The notes beneath the pieces are model-generated. The model had not been told where the DNA came from, ran no database searches, and worked only from the letters and a program-made list of their open reading frames with translations. 64,000 bases of DNA, from assembly GCF_902859805.1 (NCBI RefSeq), contig NZ_CADIKC010000002.1, forward strand, positions 558,001-622,000, in the 5' to 3' direction. Positions 36,116 to 45,120 of the stretch are shown one piece after another. The DNA is from Paraburkholderia sediminicola (GTDB taxonomy: Bacteria; Pseudomonadota; Gammaproteobacteria; Burkholderiales; Burkholderiaceae). Both the position numbers and the translations under genes were made by a program. The first letter of the stretch is position 1, and each line of letters begins with the position of its first letter.

Positions 36116-38092
36116 GTGAGCACGCCTCCCTTCGACCCCGCGCAGCGCCCTCGCATCTGGGCCGTCAGCATCAGCCGTCTGCGTGATCTGTTCTTCGACA
36201 TTGCCGGCGAGTACGTCGAACGCGCCGATCTGCGCATCGTCTCGCATGGCTTCGAAGACGCCGTGCACGAGATCGACGCGGTCGGTGCCGGGCGTCCGGA
36301 TGTCGTGATTGCCGGCGGCTCCAACGGCGCGTATCTGAAAACGCGTGTCAGCGTACCGGTCGTGCTGATCGGCCCAACCGGCTTCGACGTGATGCACGCG
36401 CTCGCGCGAGCGCGGCGCGACGGCGCCAGGGTCGCGCTCGTCACGCACGGCGACACGCCGGACGAAGTGCGGCGCTTCATCGCCGCGTACGGCATCGACG
36501 TGACATTTGCGTCGTATCAATCGGCGCAGGATGCGGAGAGTGTCGTTCTCGATCTGCGCGATCGCGGCATCCAGGCTGTGGTCGGCCCCGGGCTCATTGC
36601 TGATCTCGCGGCGAACGCCGGCATGGGTGCAGTGTTTCTGTACTCACGCGCATCGGTACGCGCCGCGTTCGATACCGCACTCGAAGTCGCACAGGCCACT
36701 CGCCGCGAAACAGTTCGGCGTCAACGGCTCGACAATCTGCTGCAGCATCTGCGCGACGGCGTCGTCGCCCTCGATGCGCAAGGGCGTGTCGAAGCGATGA
36801 ACCAGCGCCTCGCCAGCGTGCTCGGCATCGACGCGGCACAGGCCGTGGGCCGCGCGCTACTCGATCTCGCACCGGATCTCGCCGGCAGCTTGCCGGACGC
36901 GGACGGCGACACGTTCTGCACGGTCCGTGGCGCGAGCTACGTCGTGCATCGAGGGCCACTGGCGAGCAGCAGCTCGGCGGCCGGCACCGTGCTGACGTTT
37001 CAGGAATCGCGCGCGGTCGAACGGCTCGACCGCACCTTGCGCTCGCGGCAGCGCGTGCAGCAGTTCAGCGCGCGTTATCAGCTTGGCGATATCGTCGGTG
37101 TATCCGATTCGATCGAACGGGTCCGCACACTCGTGCAGCGTTACGCGAAATCGGACGCCACCGTGCTGATTCTCGGCGAAAGCGGCACCGGCAAGGAGAT
37201 GGTCGCGCAGAGCATGCATCAGTTGAGCGCGCGGCGCGACTTCGCCTTCGTCGCTATCAATTGCGGCGCGTTTCCGGAAGCGTTACTCGAGAGCGAGTTG
37301 TTCGGTTATGAGGAAGGGGCGTTCACCGGTGCACGCAAAGGCGGCAAGGCGGGGCTGATCGAAGTCGCGCACCGAGGTACCTTGTTTCTCGATGAAATCG
37401 CCGAAATGCCGCTCTCGTTGCAGAGCCGGCTATTGCGCGTGCTGCAGGAACGTGAAGTCGTGCGGCTCGGCTCGACTGAGCCGACGCGCGTGGACATACG
37501 GGTCGTGGCGGCGACACATCGTGCGTTGACTGAGGGTATCGAGTCCGGCAGTTTTCGCGCCGATCTTTACTACCGGCTCAACATTCTGAGCATCGCACTG
37601 CCGCCGCTACGCGAGCGGCCAACCGATCTGCTGCCGCTCGCGGTCGAACTGCTGCTGCAGGCGACATTGCGTGAGCCGAGACTGGCGGCCCGCTTGCCCG
37701 ATGCGGATGCGGCGAAGCGCGTCCTCGCCAGTCTCAGCGAGCCGTTTAAGCGTTACACGTGGCCGGGCAACGTGCGTGAACTACAGAACGTAATCGAGCG
37801 GATTGCGGTTGAACTGGCAGACGCGGATATGGGCACGGGTACGGATTCAAACAGCGCAACAGAAACCGTCTTCACGCGCGAGGTTCTGCGCACGGTCGCG
37901 CCTGAAATCTTCGATCAACCCCACGCGCGCACGAAGAAAGCCGCGCTAACGTTACGCGAGCGCAGCCGTCACGTGGAAGCGGACGAGATCCGCGCCGCCC
38001 TCGCCGCCTGCGACGGCGATCGCGATGCGGTTTGCGAGGCGCTCGGCATCAGCAAGACGACGTTATGGCGGAAGCTGAACGCGGCGCAGTAG
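36116..38092 (+). CDS. prpR: Propionate catabolism sigma-54-dependent activator PrpR
   Basis: A 658-residue activator. The N-terminal PrpR_N sensing domain covers about residues 10-190 (AGRPDVVIAGGSNGAYLK, VPVVLIGPTGFDVMHAL). A PAS-like region follows (DGVVALDAQGRVEAMNQRL), then the AAA+ domain with Walker A GESGTGKE and the sigma-54 contact loop GAFTGA, and a C-terminal Fis-type HTH ending CEALGISKTTLWRKLNA. PrpR responds to 2-methylcitrate and activates the prp genes. The start is GTG at 36116. Its last 44 bp overlap the 3' end of the convergent araC-type gene. Confidence 0.94.
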   Translation: MSTPPFDPAQRPRIWAVSISRLRDLFFDIAGEYVERADLRIVSHGFEDAVHEIDAVGAGRPDVVIAGGSNGAYLKTRVSVPVVLIGPTGFDVMHALARARRDGARVALVTHGDTPDEVRRFIAAYGIDVTFASYQSAQDAESVVLDLRDRGIQAVVGPGLIADLAANAGMGAVFLYSRASVRAAFDTALEVAQATRRETVRRQRLDNLLQHLRDGVVALDAQGRVEAMNQRLASVLGIDAAQAVGRALLDLAPDLAGSLPDADGDTFCTVRGASYVVHRGPLASSSSAAGTVLTFQESRAVERLDRTLRSRQRVQQFSARYQLGDIVGVSDSIERVRTLVQRYAKSDATVLILGESGTGKEMVAQSMHQLSARRDFAFVAINCGAFPEALLESELFGYEEGAFTGARKGGKAGLIEVAHRGTLFLDEIAEMPLSLQSRLLRVLQEREVVRLGSTEPTRVDIRVVAATHRALTEGIESGSFRADLYYRLNILSIALPPLRERPTDLLPLAVELLLQATLREPRLAARLPDADAAKRVLASLSEPFKRYTWPGNVRELQNVIERIAVELADADMGTGTDSNSATETVFTREVLRTVAPEIFDQPHARTKKAALTLRERSRHVEADEIRAALAACDGDRDAVCEALGISKTTLWRKLNAAQ

Positions 38093-38459
38093 CCTGAGCC
38101 ACGGCGCCATGCTTCACCGCATTCTTCGCCGCGTTCGCACCGGCGCGAGCGATGAACATGCTGGGCGTCATCCCGCAGCATCGTTTGAAATGCCGGCCAA
38201 AGTGGCTTTGATCGAAGAATCCCACTTCCGTGGCCACAACCGATCCCGGCACACCTTCGAGCAACAGAGTCTGCGCCCGCTGAATCCGCAGCCCGCACAG
38301 ATAGCGATAGGGCGACGAACCATACTGCTGACGGAACACCGTTGCGAAGCGCGACACACTGAGCGCGGACAGCGCGGCGAGTTGCGCGAGCGTCACCGGC
38401 TCGTCGAAATGAGCTTCGATAAATGCCCGGGCGGCGTTGAGGCTGATGGACTGTTTCAT
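38049..38459 (-). CDS. Minimal AraC-type regulator (DNA-binding domain only)
   Basis: A 136-residue protein that is almost entirely the AraC double-HTH domain: AARAFIEAHFDEPVTLAQLAALSALSVSRF for the first motif, and GSVVATEVGFFDQSHFGRHFKRCCGMTPSMF for the second. There is no N-terminal ligand domain, unlike typical AraC members of about 290 residues. Its ATG overlaps the stop of the FAD oxidase gene in ATGA (38456-38459), so it is the last cistron of the catabolic operon. Its 3' end overlaps prpR by 44 bp. It may be a constitutive or partner-dependent regulator of the operon. Confidence 0.85.
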   Translation of the reverse strand: MKQSISLNAARAFIEAHFDEPVTLAQLAALSALSVSRFATVFRQQYGSSPYRYLCGLRIQRAQTLLLEGVPGSVVATEVGFFDQSHFGRHFKRCCGMTPSMFIARAGANAAKNAVKHGAVAQATAPRSASAITSSC

Positions 38460-39625
38460 GACGTCGCGATAGTCGAGCGGGGCGCGGCTTGCTTCGCGAA
38501 CCGGGTGACGGAAAACACGTCGAGGGGAATGTCCGTACGACCTGTATCGACGAGCTCGGCCAGCGTCTCGCCGACACCCGGACCGATCTGGAAACCCGAG
38601 CCGCAGAAGCCAAACGCGTAGTAAAGACCATCCACTTTGCTGCTCGGACCGATCACAGGTTCACCGTCGGGCAGATAACTTTCCACGCCGCTCCACACGC
38701 GAATCACATGGAGCGGCGCCATCGCGGGCACGAGCCGCCGCAATTGCGCAACTTGCCCCACGGTATTGCGCGGCAGGACCGATGCGCGGCACGTCACGGC
38801 ATCCGCCGGCCCAGCGGGACCGCCGCCGACAATGATATTGCCGCGCGGAATCTGGCGGAAATAGATGCTCTCTTCCTTGATCGATGTGAACACCCCCATC
38901 GACGACTTGAACACATACGGCACCGGCTCGGTCACGGCCATCTGCGGTCCGCTCGCGACCAGCGGAACGGGTTCGCCGAACTGTTCGGTAAGACGGCTCG
39001 CCCAGGCTCCCGCGCAGATCACGAGTTGCGCGGCCCAATACACTTCGCCGCCTGCGCTCTCCACGCGAAACCGCTCACCTTCTTTTTCGACACGCACGAT
39101 CTCGGTGTTCTCGATCACCTGAGCACCGAGCCGCGCGGCCGCGCGACCAAACGCAGGTGCAGCGAGGCGCGGATTGGCGTGGCCATCGAGTGGCGAAATC
39201 GATACCGCCAGCACCTCGCGCCCGAGAAACGGAAAGCGTTCGAACACGGCGTCGCCGTGCAGCACGTTGAGGTCGAGACCATAAGCGCGAGCGTCGATCG
39301 CATACTGATCGAAATTTTCCACGTCTTTCTGGTGGTAGCACACGCGCGTGTGGCCCGACGCCAGAAACTCGATGTCTTCGCCGAGCAGTGCCGTTGAGCG
39401 TTGCCACGTGCGCAGCGCGCGGTTCGCCATCGCCAGTTGCGGCAGCGCGCGACCTTGCCTCCGGATGCCGCCGAAATTCACGCCGCTTGCCTGTTGCCCC
39501 GTGAGTCCTCGTTCGAGCAGGATCACCGAACGCTTGCGTTGACGCAGGAAGAAGGCGGTTGTCGTCCCCATGATGCCGCCGCCGATCACGATCACATCGG
39601 CTTCGTTTGTCGTCGTTGCGCTCAT
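38456..39625 (-). CDS. FAD-dependent D-amino-acid/opine oxidase-type subunit (OoxB/HcnC/LhpB-like)
   Basis: A 389-residue DAO-fold flavoprotein. The FAD loop is VIVIGGGIMGTTTAFFL near residues 10-26. ASGVNFGGIRRQGR, SPLDGHANPRLAAPAF and YYAFGFCGSGFQIGPGVG near the end are typical of the small catalytic subunit of heteromeric opine oxidases, hydrogen cyanide synthase and D-hydroxyproline dehydrogenase. It should oxidise a C-N bond in a secondary amine or imino acid and pass electrons to its partner subunits. It shares ATGA overlaps with genes on both sides. The substrate is unknown. Confidence 0.85.
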   Translation of the reverse strand: MSATTTNEADVIVIGGGIMGTTTAFFLRQRKRSVILLERGLTGQQASGVNFGGIRRQGRALPQLAMANRALRTWQRSTALLGEDIEFLASGHTRVCYHQKDVENFDQYAIDARAYGLDLNVLHGDAVFERFPFLGREVLAVSISPLDGHANPRLAAPAFGRAAARLGAQVIENTEIVRVEKEGERFRVESAGGEVYWAAQLVICAGAWASRLTEQFGEPVPLVASGPQMAVTEPVPYVFKSSMGVFTSIKEESIYFRQIPRGNIIVGGGPAGPADAVTCRASVLPRNTVGQVAQLRRLVPAMAPLHVIRVWSGVESYLPDGEPVIGPSSKVDGLYYAFGFCGSGFQIGPGVGETLAELVDTGRTDIPLDVFSVTRFAKQAAPRSTIATS

Positions 39626-40992
39626 TCGCTCACCTCTTCGGCAAGCGCTACAGGCAGCGGTTTAACTGGCGCCTGACCTCGCAACCGTCCCACTGAAGAC
39701 AGCGGCACACAAGCCGCTGCCGCGATAATCTCGGCGCCTGCGTGTCCGCAATAGCGTCCCTGGCAGCGCCCCATGCCGACGCGTGAAAACGCCTTCGCAC
39801 GATTGGCTTCCTGCGCGCCGGTTGCCTGCACCACGCGGCGAAGTTCGCCCGCTGTGATCGCTTCACAGCGGCAGACGATCGTTTCGTCCGGCAAGGACGC
39901 AGCAAATTTCGCCGGCCACGGAAAGGCTTCGCGTAATCCCGCGGCGAAGCGCGTGAAACGCGCGAGTTCGGCGCGCAACTGCTCGATGCCGCCAGCTTGC
40001 ATGCCGAGATCGCGCAACGCCGCCAAAGCCGCGAGACGCCCCGAACGCTCGGCTGCGTCCGCACCGCGCACTCTTGCGCCATCGCCCGCCAGGTAGACGC
40101 CCTTGATGCTGCTGCGGCCGTCCTCGTCGATTTGCGGAAGCCACTGCTGCGTGTTGTCGTCGAACAGGAAACGGCACCCTGCGAGGTCCGCAAGCTGCGT
40201 CTCGGAACGCAGGTGATAGCCGAGCGCGACGGCATCGCATGCCAGCGCCAGGCGTTCGCCGCCCGGCAACGCAACCACAACGCCGCTCACACCCTCTTGC
40301 GGCGAGCCTTGAATCTCCAATGGCTGCACGCCGCGATGTACCAGCACGCGCGCCTTTGCCAGCACACGCGTCAATGCAATCCCCTTTTTGAGCGCGGCGG
40401 GAATCGCCAGCAAACGCGGCAGCGCAGCCACACGTTGCCAGAACGTCGACGTATCGAGCACGGCGGCCACCTGTGCGCCCGCCTTCACGTATTGCGCGGC
40501 GACGAGATACAGCAGCGGCCCGCTGCCCATCATCACGATGCGCGAACCGATCACGCAGCCCTGCGATTTCAGCGCGACCTGCGCGCCGCCGAGGCTATAC
40601 GTGCCCGCCTGGTGCCAGCCCTTGACCGGCATCAGCCGGTCCGTCGCGCCGCTGCAAACAATCAGGGAATCGAAGCTTAGCGCCTGGTAGCGCGTGCCGC
40701 TTGCCAGATGCACGGTGTTCGGCAAGATATTCCAGACCAGCGTCTCCGGCAGATAGTCGATCTTGCCCTTCAGCGCATCGAAGCTTTCATGCAACGAAGC
40801 AGCGCGTTCAGCTTCGGTGCCGTACAACGTCTCGTAGCTGCGCGAAAACCCTTCCGGTTGCCGCCGATAGATCTGCCCACCGTCACGCCGTCCTTCATCG
40901 ACGACCGTTGGCCGCAGCCCCGCCTCGACCAGCGCCTGCGCGGCGCGCACGCCCGCCGGTCCGGTACCGATGATCACTACACGCGGGGCCAT
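39622..40992 (-). CDS. NAD(P)/FAD oxidoreductase with BFD-like [2Fe-2S] tail (OoxA/HcnB-like)
   Basis: A 456-residue pyridine-nucleotide-disulfide-type flavoprotein, the large subunit of opine-oxidase-like complexes. It opens with VVIIGTGPAGVRAAQALVEAG, has DEGRRDGGQIYRRQ after the first strand and YLAGDGARVRGAD in the second FAD motif. The C-terminal part has a BFD-like cysteine set: VCRCEAIT and CQGRYCGH. The ATG at 40992 begins MAPRVVIIG; the open upstream frame is antisense coding noise. It overlaps the ferredoxin-like gene by 16 bp and the OoxB-like gene by 4 bp. Confidence 0.87.
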   Translation of the reverse strand: MAPRVVIIGTGPAGVRAAQALVEAGLRPTVVDEGRRDGGQIYRRQPEGFSRSYETLYGTEAERAASLHESFDALKGKIDYLPETLVWNILPNTVHLASGTRYQALSFDSLIVCSGATDRLMPVKGWHQAGTYSLGGAQVALKSQGCVIGSRIVMMGSGPLLYLVAAQYVKAGAQVAAVLDTSTFWQRVAALPRLLAIPAALKKGIALTRVLAKARVLVHRGVQPLEIQGSPQEGVSGVVVALPGGERLALACDAVALGYHLRSETQLADLAGCRFLFDDNTQQWLPQIDEDGRSSIKGVYLAGDGARVRGADAAERSGRLAALAALRDLGMQAGGIEQLRAELARFTRFAAGLREAFPWPAKFAASLPDETIVCRCEAITAGELRRVVQATGAQEANRAKAFSRVGMGRCQGRYCGHAGAEIIAAAACVPLSSVGRLRGQAPVKPLPVALAEEVSE

Positions 40993-41291
40993 ACACCCTC
41001 CGCAGATTCGGCCAGCCTGGTCACGATCGACATGCCCGGCGCCGCAGGCGTACTGCACGCCCGCATGCGTTCGCCTTGCGCCGTCCAGACCCAGCAATCC
41101 TGGCACGCGCCCATCAAACAGAAACCGGCGCGGCGGCCATCGCCGAATTCAGAATCGCGCAACGTGCTCACGCCGGTCAGCAAGGCGACCATCAGCGTGT
41201 CGCCCTCCGCGGCTTCGCGCACGACGCCGTCCACAGTAATCGGAAATGTCTTGCGGCCTGTTTCCGCGAGCCGCACAAATCGTCCGTTCAT
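40977..41291 (-). CDS. Small [2Fe-2S] ferredoxin-like subunit (OoxC/HcnA-like)
   Basis: A 104-residue protein with the plant-type [2Fe-2S] motif: Cys residues in GFCLMGACQDCWV and a fourth in MRACST. Members of this family form the smallest subunit of three-part opine or hydroxyproline dehydrogenases and relay electrons between the two flavoproteins. Its ATG overlaps the stop of the ABC ATPase gene in ATGA (41288-41291), and its end overlaps the next subunit by 16 bp. Confidence 0.85.
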   Translation of the reverse strand: MNGRFVRLAETGRKTFPITVDGVVREAAEGDTLMVALLTGVSTLRDSEFGDGRRAGFCLMGACQDCWVWTAQGERMRACSTPAAPGMSIVTRLAESAEGVWPRV

Positions 41292-43135
41292 ACCGGGCTC
41301 GCCTCCTCAGTCTGCAAGCGATTCAACTCGGCCGCCGGATGATGGCAAAGAATCTCCGCGCCTGAAGGCAGTTTCTTCAGGGACGGCGGCGTCATATTGC
41401 AGGTCCCGTCGATGCGCACCGGGCAGCGCGCGCGAAACGCGCACAACTCGGGAATATTCGCGCTCTCCCCCATCGCCGGCAACGTGGCACAACCGATCTC
41501 GCGGCGCGCATCGAGCCAGCCCGGTTTCAAGGCGGGCACCGAATCCACCAGCAATTCTGTGTACGGGTGATACGGCGGCGCCGCAAGCACGTCACGTTGC
41601 CCGGCTTCCACGCGATGCCCCGCATACAGCACGATCACTTCGTCGCAGATCGCCCGCACGGTCGAGATGTCGTGGCTGATAAACATGTACGACACGCCGA
41701 GTTCACGGCGCAATTCGGCCAGCAGGTCGAGGATCGCCGCGCCGACGACCGTATCGAGGGCGGAAGTCACTTCGTCGCAAAGGATCAACGCAGGATCGGC
41801 CGCAAGCGCGCGCGCCAGATTCACACGCTGCTTCTGGCCACCTGACAGTCCGGCTGGCGTGCGCGTAGCAATCGAAGCCGGCAGCTTCACCAGATCGAGC
41901 AGTTCGAGCATGCGTTTCTTCGCAGCCGAGCCACTTAGATGGTGATAGAACGCGAGCGGACGGCCCAGAATATCGGCGATCGAATGACTCGGGTTCAGTG
42001 CCGTATCGGCGTTCTGAAACACGATCTGGATCTGGCGATACTGCTCCGGCGTGCGGCGCGACAGTTGTGCGGGCAACGGCTTGCCGTCGAACAACACTTC
42101 GCCGCCCGCGCGGTCGACAAGACCGGCCACCACACGCGCGAGCGTCGTCTTGCCAGAACCGGATTCGCCGATCACGCCGAGCGTGCTGCCGCGCGGAATC
42201 GACAAACTGACATCGTCGAGCACGCGCACCGCGGGATTGCCGAAGCGATCGACACGCCCGTAACCCGCTGACAGTCCGCGAATTTCGAGCAGCGGAGGGA
42301 TGTGCTTGCCGAGATTCTGCGGCGTCTCCAGCTCCGCTTCCGGACGCCGCGTAGCGGCAAGCAGTTGACGCGTATAAGCATCCACCGGCGCATCGAGCAC
42401 TTGCGCGACCACGCCGTTTTCTTTCACCGCGCCGCCATTCAGCACGACGATGCGGTCCGCCATCTGAGCGACCACAGCCAGATCGTGCGACACGTACACC
42501 GCCGTTGTGCCGAGTTCGCGAATCACTTTCTTGAAGGCCGCGAGCACTTCGATTTGCGTGGTGACATCGAGCGCGGTGGTCGGTTCGTCGAACACCACTA
42601 CTGCCGGATCGGTGATCAACGCCATCGCGGCCATCAAGCGCTGCAACTGGCCGCCGGACACCTGGTGCGGATAGCGCTCGCCGATCGTCTCCGGCGCGGG
42701 CAGCGCCAACGCACGGAACAGGTCGATTGCTTTCGCGCGCGCCGCGTCTTTCGTCATCAAGTGATGCAGCAATGCCGGCTCGGTTACCTGATCCATGATC
42801 GTGCGCGCCGGGTTGAACCCTGCCGACGCACTCTGCGCGACATACGCCACGGTCCGTGCCCGCAATGCGCGGCGGCCCTTTGCATCGAGCGACAGCACAT
42901 CCACTTCGCCGACGCGCACCGAGCCGCTGCTGATCGAACACCCTGCCCGCGCATAACCGAGCAAGGACAACGCGATCGTCGTCTTGCCCGATCCGGACTC
43001 GCCGATCAGCGCCAGCACCTCGCCCTTCTTCACCGAAAAATCGACGCCCTTGACGATCTCCGTCACCGGCCCCGGCGCCGCACCGGCGACAACCCGCAGG
43101 CCCTTCACTTCAATCATGTCCCGATCAGCCATCAT
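41288..43135 (-). CDS. Fused double ABC ATPase of a peptide/opine-type importer
   Basis: A 615-residue protein with two complete ABC domains, as in DppD-DppF fusions. The first has Walker A GESGSGKTT, signature VSGGQLQRL and Walker B VVVFDEPTTALD. The second has GESGSGKTT again, LSGGQKQRV and LILCDEVTSALD. The Cys-rich tail (CAFRARCPVRIDGTCN) is the oligopeptide-transporter C-terminal motif. It energises uptake by the adjacent permeases. Both flanking genes overlap it by 4 bp. Confidence 0.92.
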   Translation of the reverse strand: MMADRDMIEVKGLRVVAGAAPGPVTEIVKGVDFSVKKGEVLALIGESGSGKTTIALSLLGYARAGCSISSGSVRVGEVDVLSLDAKGRRALRARTVAYVAQSASAGFNPARTIMDQVTEPALLHHLMTKDAARAKAIDLFRALALPAPETIGERYPHQVSGGQLQRLMAAMALITDPAVVVFDEPTTALDVTTQIEVLAAFKKVIRELGTTAVYVSHDLAVVAQMADRIVVLNGGAVKENGVVAQVLDAPVDAYTRQLLAATRRPEAELETPQNLGKHIPPLLEIRGLSAGYGRVDRFGNPAVRVLDDVSLSIPRGSTLGVIGESGSGKTTLARVVAGLVDRAGGEVLFDGKPLPAQLSRRTPEQYRQIQIVFQNADTALNPSHSIADILGRPLAFYHHLSGSAAKKRMLELLDLVKLPASIATRTPAGLSGGQKQRVNLARALAADPALILCDEVTSALDTVVGAAILDLLAELRRELGVSYMFISHDISTVRAICDEVIVLYAGHRVEAGQRDVLAAPPYHPYTELLVDSVPALKPGWLDARREIGCATLPAMGESANIPELCAFRARCPVRIDGTCNMTPPSLKKLPSGAEILCHHPAAELNRLQTEEASPV

Positions 43136-44088
43136 GCACCTCCATGGCTACGGCCACGACGCCGCAAGTTGTCGATCAGCAGATTCATGCCGATGGTCAG
43201 TGTCGCAATCGCAACGGCAGGCATCAGAACGGCAGGCGCGCCCTCGGACAAACCGCCGATGTTCTCGCGCACGAGCGAACCCCAATCCGCATTCGGTGGC
43301 TGTACGCCAAGGCCGAGGAAACTCAGCCCGCTTAGCAGCAGCACGATAAACACGAAGCGCAAACCAAAATCGGCGAGCATCGGATGAATCATGTTCGGCA
43401 GTACTTCGACGCGTGCGATATAGAAGATGCCCTCGCCGCGCGCTCTCGCCACTTGCACGTACTCCAGCCCCATCAGGTTCACCGCGAGCGAGCGCGAAAT
43501 ACGGAATGCGCCGGGGATATAGGCCAAAGCGGCAACCGTCGTCAACATCGGGATCGACGAACCGAACGCAGCGATCACAACAAGCGCGAGCACCTTGCTC
43601 GGAATCGAAATCAACGCGTCGAACAGACGGCTCAGTATTTCATCGACCCAGCGCCCGGACACCGCGGCGAGCAAACCGAAGAACGTGCCGATCAAACTGG
43701 CGAGCACGGCAGCAGCCAGCGCGAGGCCCATCGTATAGCGCGCGCCGTAGAGAATCCGGCTCAACATATCGCGGCCGAGATAGTCGGTGCCGAGCGGATA
43801 CGCCGCGCTATAGCGGCCGAAAATCTCCGTCGACGTCAGCGTTCCGCCTTTATACGGTGCAACCAGCGGACCGATGAACGCGACGATCAGCCAGAAGGTC
43901 ACCAGCATGAGGCCGATCAGGCCGAGCACGGAGAAGCGGTGCACCAGCCGTTTCAACACGCCCTGCTTAGGCGTTGCCGTGTCGACAACCGGCGTCTCGA
44001 TAGCGGGCTCATCGAGGCCCAGGTCGTAGAGCTCGGTGCCGGCATGGGGAACATGAGGAACGTGGGGATTGGTAGGTTGGCTCATCAT
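43132..44088 (-). CDS. ABC importer permease, DppC/OppC-like
   Basis: A 318-residue permease with six or so membrane segments. It has the N-terminal extension and first helix of DppC-type proteins (LGLIGLMLVTFWLIVAFIG), YPLGTDYLGRDMLSRILYGAR, and the EAA-type loop EYVQVARARGEGIFYI. The ATG at 44088 overlaps the preceding permease stop in ATGA; an upstream ATG at 44121 would lengthen the overlap to 37 bp and is less likely. It forms the channel together with the DppB-like permease. Confidence 0.9.
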   Translation of the reverse strand: MMSQPTNPHVPHVPHAGTELYDLGLDEPAIETPVVDTATPKQGVLKRLVHRFSVLGLIGLMLVTFWLIVAFIGPLVAPYKGGTLTSTEIFGRYSAAYPLGTDYLGRDMLSRILYGARYTMGLALAAAVLASLIGTFFGLLAAVSGRWVDEILSRLFDALISIPSKVLALVVIAAFGSSIPMLTTVAALAYIPGAFRISRSLAVNLMGLEYVQVARARGEGIFYIARVEVLPNMIHPMLADFGLRFVFIVLLLSGLSFLGLGVQPPNADWGSLVRENIGGLSEGAPAVLMPAVAIATLTIGMNLLIDNLRRRGRSHGGA

Positions 44089-45038
44089 CGACGCAGCCTC
44101 GGATTGGATACGATTTGACACAGGTCGGCGATCAGCACCAACGCGAGATACGCCGCGCAGAACACCATCACGCAGCCTTGCACGAGCGGCATGTCACGGT
44201 TGGTGACGGCATCCACCATCAGGCTTGCGAGACCGGGATAGTTGAAGATCGATTCCACGATCACCACGCCGCCGAACAGATACGACAGGCTCAACGCCAC
44301 CGCGTTCGCAATCGGGCCGATGGTGTTGGGCAACACATGCCGCAACACCACGCGCGCAGGCGACGCGCCCTTGAGCACCGCCATTTCGACGTACGACGAA
44401 TTGAGCTGATCGAGCACCGCGGCCCGCGTCATGCGCGCCATCTGCGCGACGATCACGCAGCACAGCGTCATCACCGGCATCGCGTAGATGCGCAGCAGCG
44501 CGCCGAACGAATGGACCTCCGAGAGATACGAGAGCGCGGGCAACCAGCGCAGCTTGACGGCGAAAATCAGCACGGCGATGGTGGCGATCAGAAACTCCGG
44601 CACGGCCACCGTCGACAACGTCAGCACGTTGAGCGTGCGATCGAGCAGCGAACCACGGAACATCGCCGACGAAATACCGATCAGCAAGGCCACAGGCACC
44701 GAGACCAGCGCCGTCAGACCGGCCAATACCAGCGAATTCGGCAGGCGCGTGGCGATCAACTCGCTGACTGGCAGATTGTTCGACAGCGACGTGCCAAAGT
44801 TGCCGCTGACAATATGAAAAAGCCACTCGAAGTAGCGTTGCAGCGCCGGCTGGTCGAGCCCGAACTGATGCCGCAATGCCGCGACGGCTTCCGGCGTTGC
44901 CGCCTGCCCGAGCGCCTGTTGAGCGGCATCGCCGGGAAGCAACCCGGTGATGGCAAACACGACCGCCGAGACCAGCAGCAGCGTAAGCAGCGCGAGGCCA
45001 AGGCGCGCGGCGATGAGTCGTTGCGCGTGTGCTTTCAT
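44085..45038 (-). CDS. ABC importer permease, DppB/OppB-like
   Basis: A 317-residue permease of the DppB type: first helix LGLALLTLLLVSAVVFAITG, LPGDAAQQALG and the typical PALQRYFEWLFHIVSGNFGTS periplasmic region, with the EAA-like loop SYVEMAVLKGASPARVV. The ATG at 45038 has GGAGGCG eight bp upstream, the strongest Shine-Dalgarno in the operon. From here down to the AraC gene all cistrons overlap. Confidence 0.9.
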   Translation of the reverse strand: MKAHAQRLIAARLGLALLTLLLVSAVVFAITGLLPGDAAQQALGQAATPEAVAALRHQFGLDQPALQRYFEWLFHIVSGNFGTSLSNNLPVSELIATRLPNSLVLAGLTALVSVPVALLIGISSAMFRGSLLDRTLNVLTLSTVAVPEFLIATIAVLIFAVKLRWLPALSYLSEVHSFGALLRIYAMPVMTLCCVIVAQMARMTRAAVLDQLNSSYVEMAVLKGASPARVVLRHVLPNTIGPIANAVALSLSYLFGGVVIVESIFNYPGLASLMVDAVTNRDMPLVQGCVMVFCAAYLALVLIADLCQIVSNPRLRR

Positions 45039-45120
45039 CGAGAATCGCCTCCGTTGCGGTTGAAGCTGCGCGCCGCTGATGAGGCGGCGCGTGTATTGCA
45101 AAGCGTGCCCTGAGTCCGGC

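Noticed and set aside
41703..42941. A 412-codon frame inside the double ABC ATPase gene on the same strand
   Set aside because: It is an out-of-frame reading with no domain; both Walker and signature motifs lie in the other frame.
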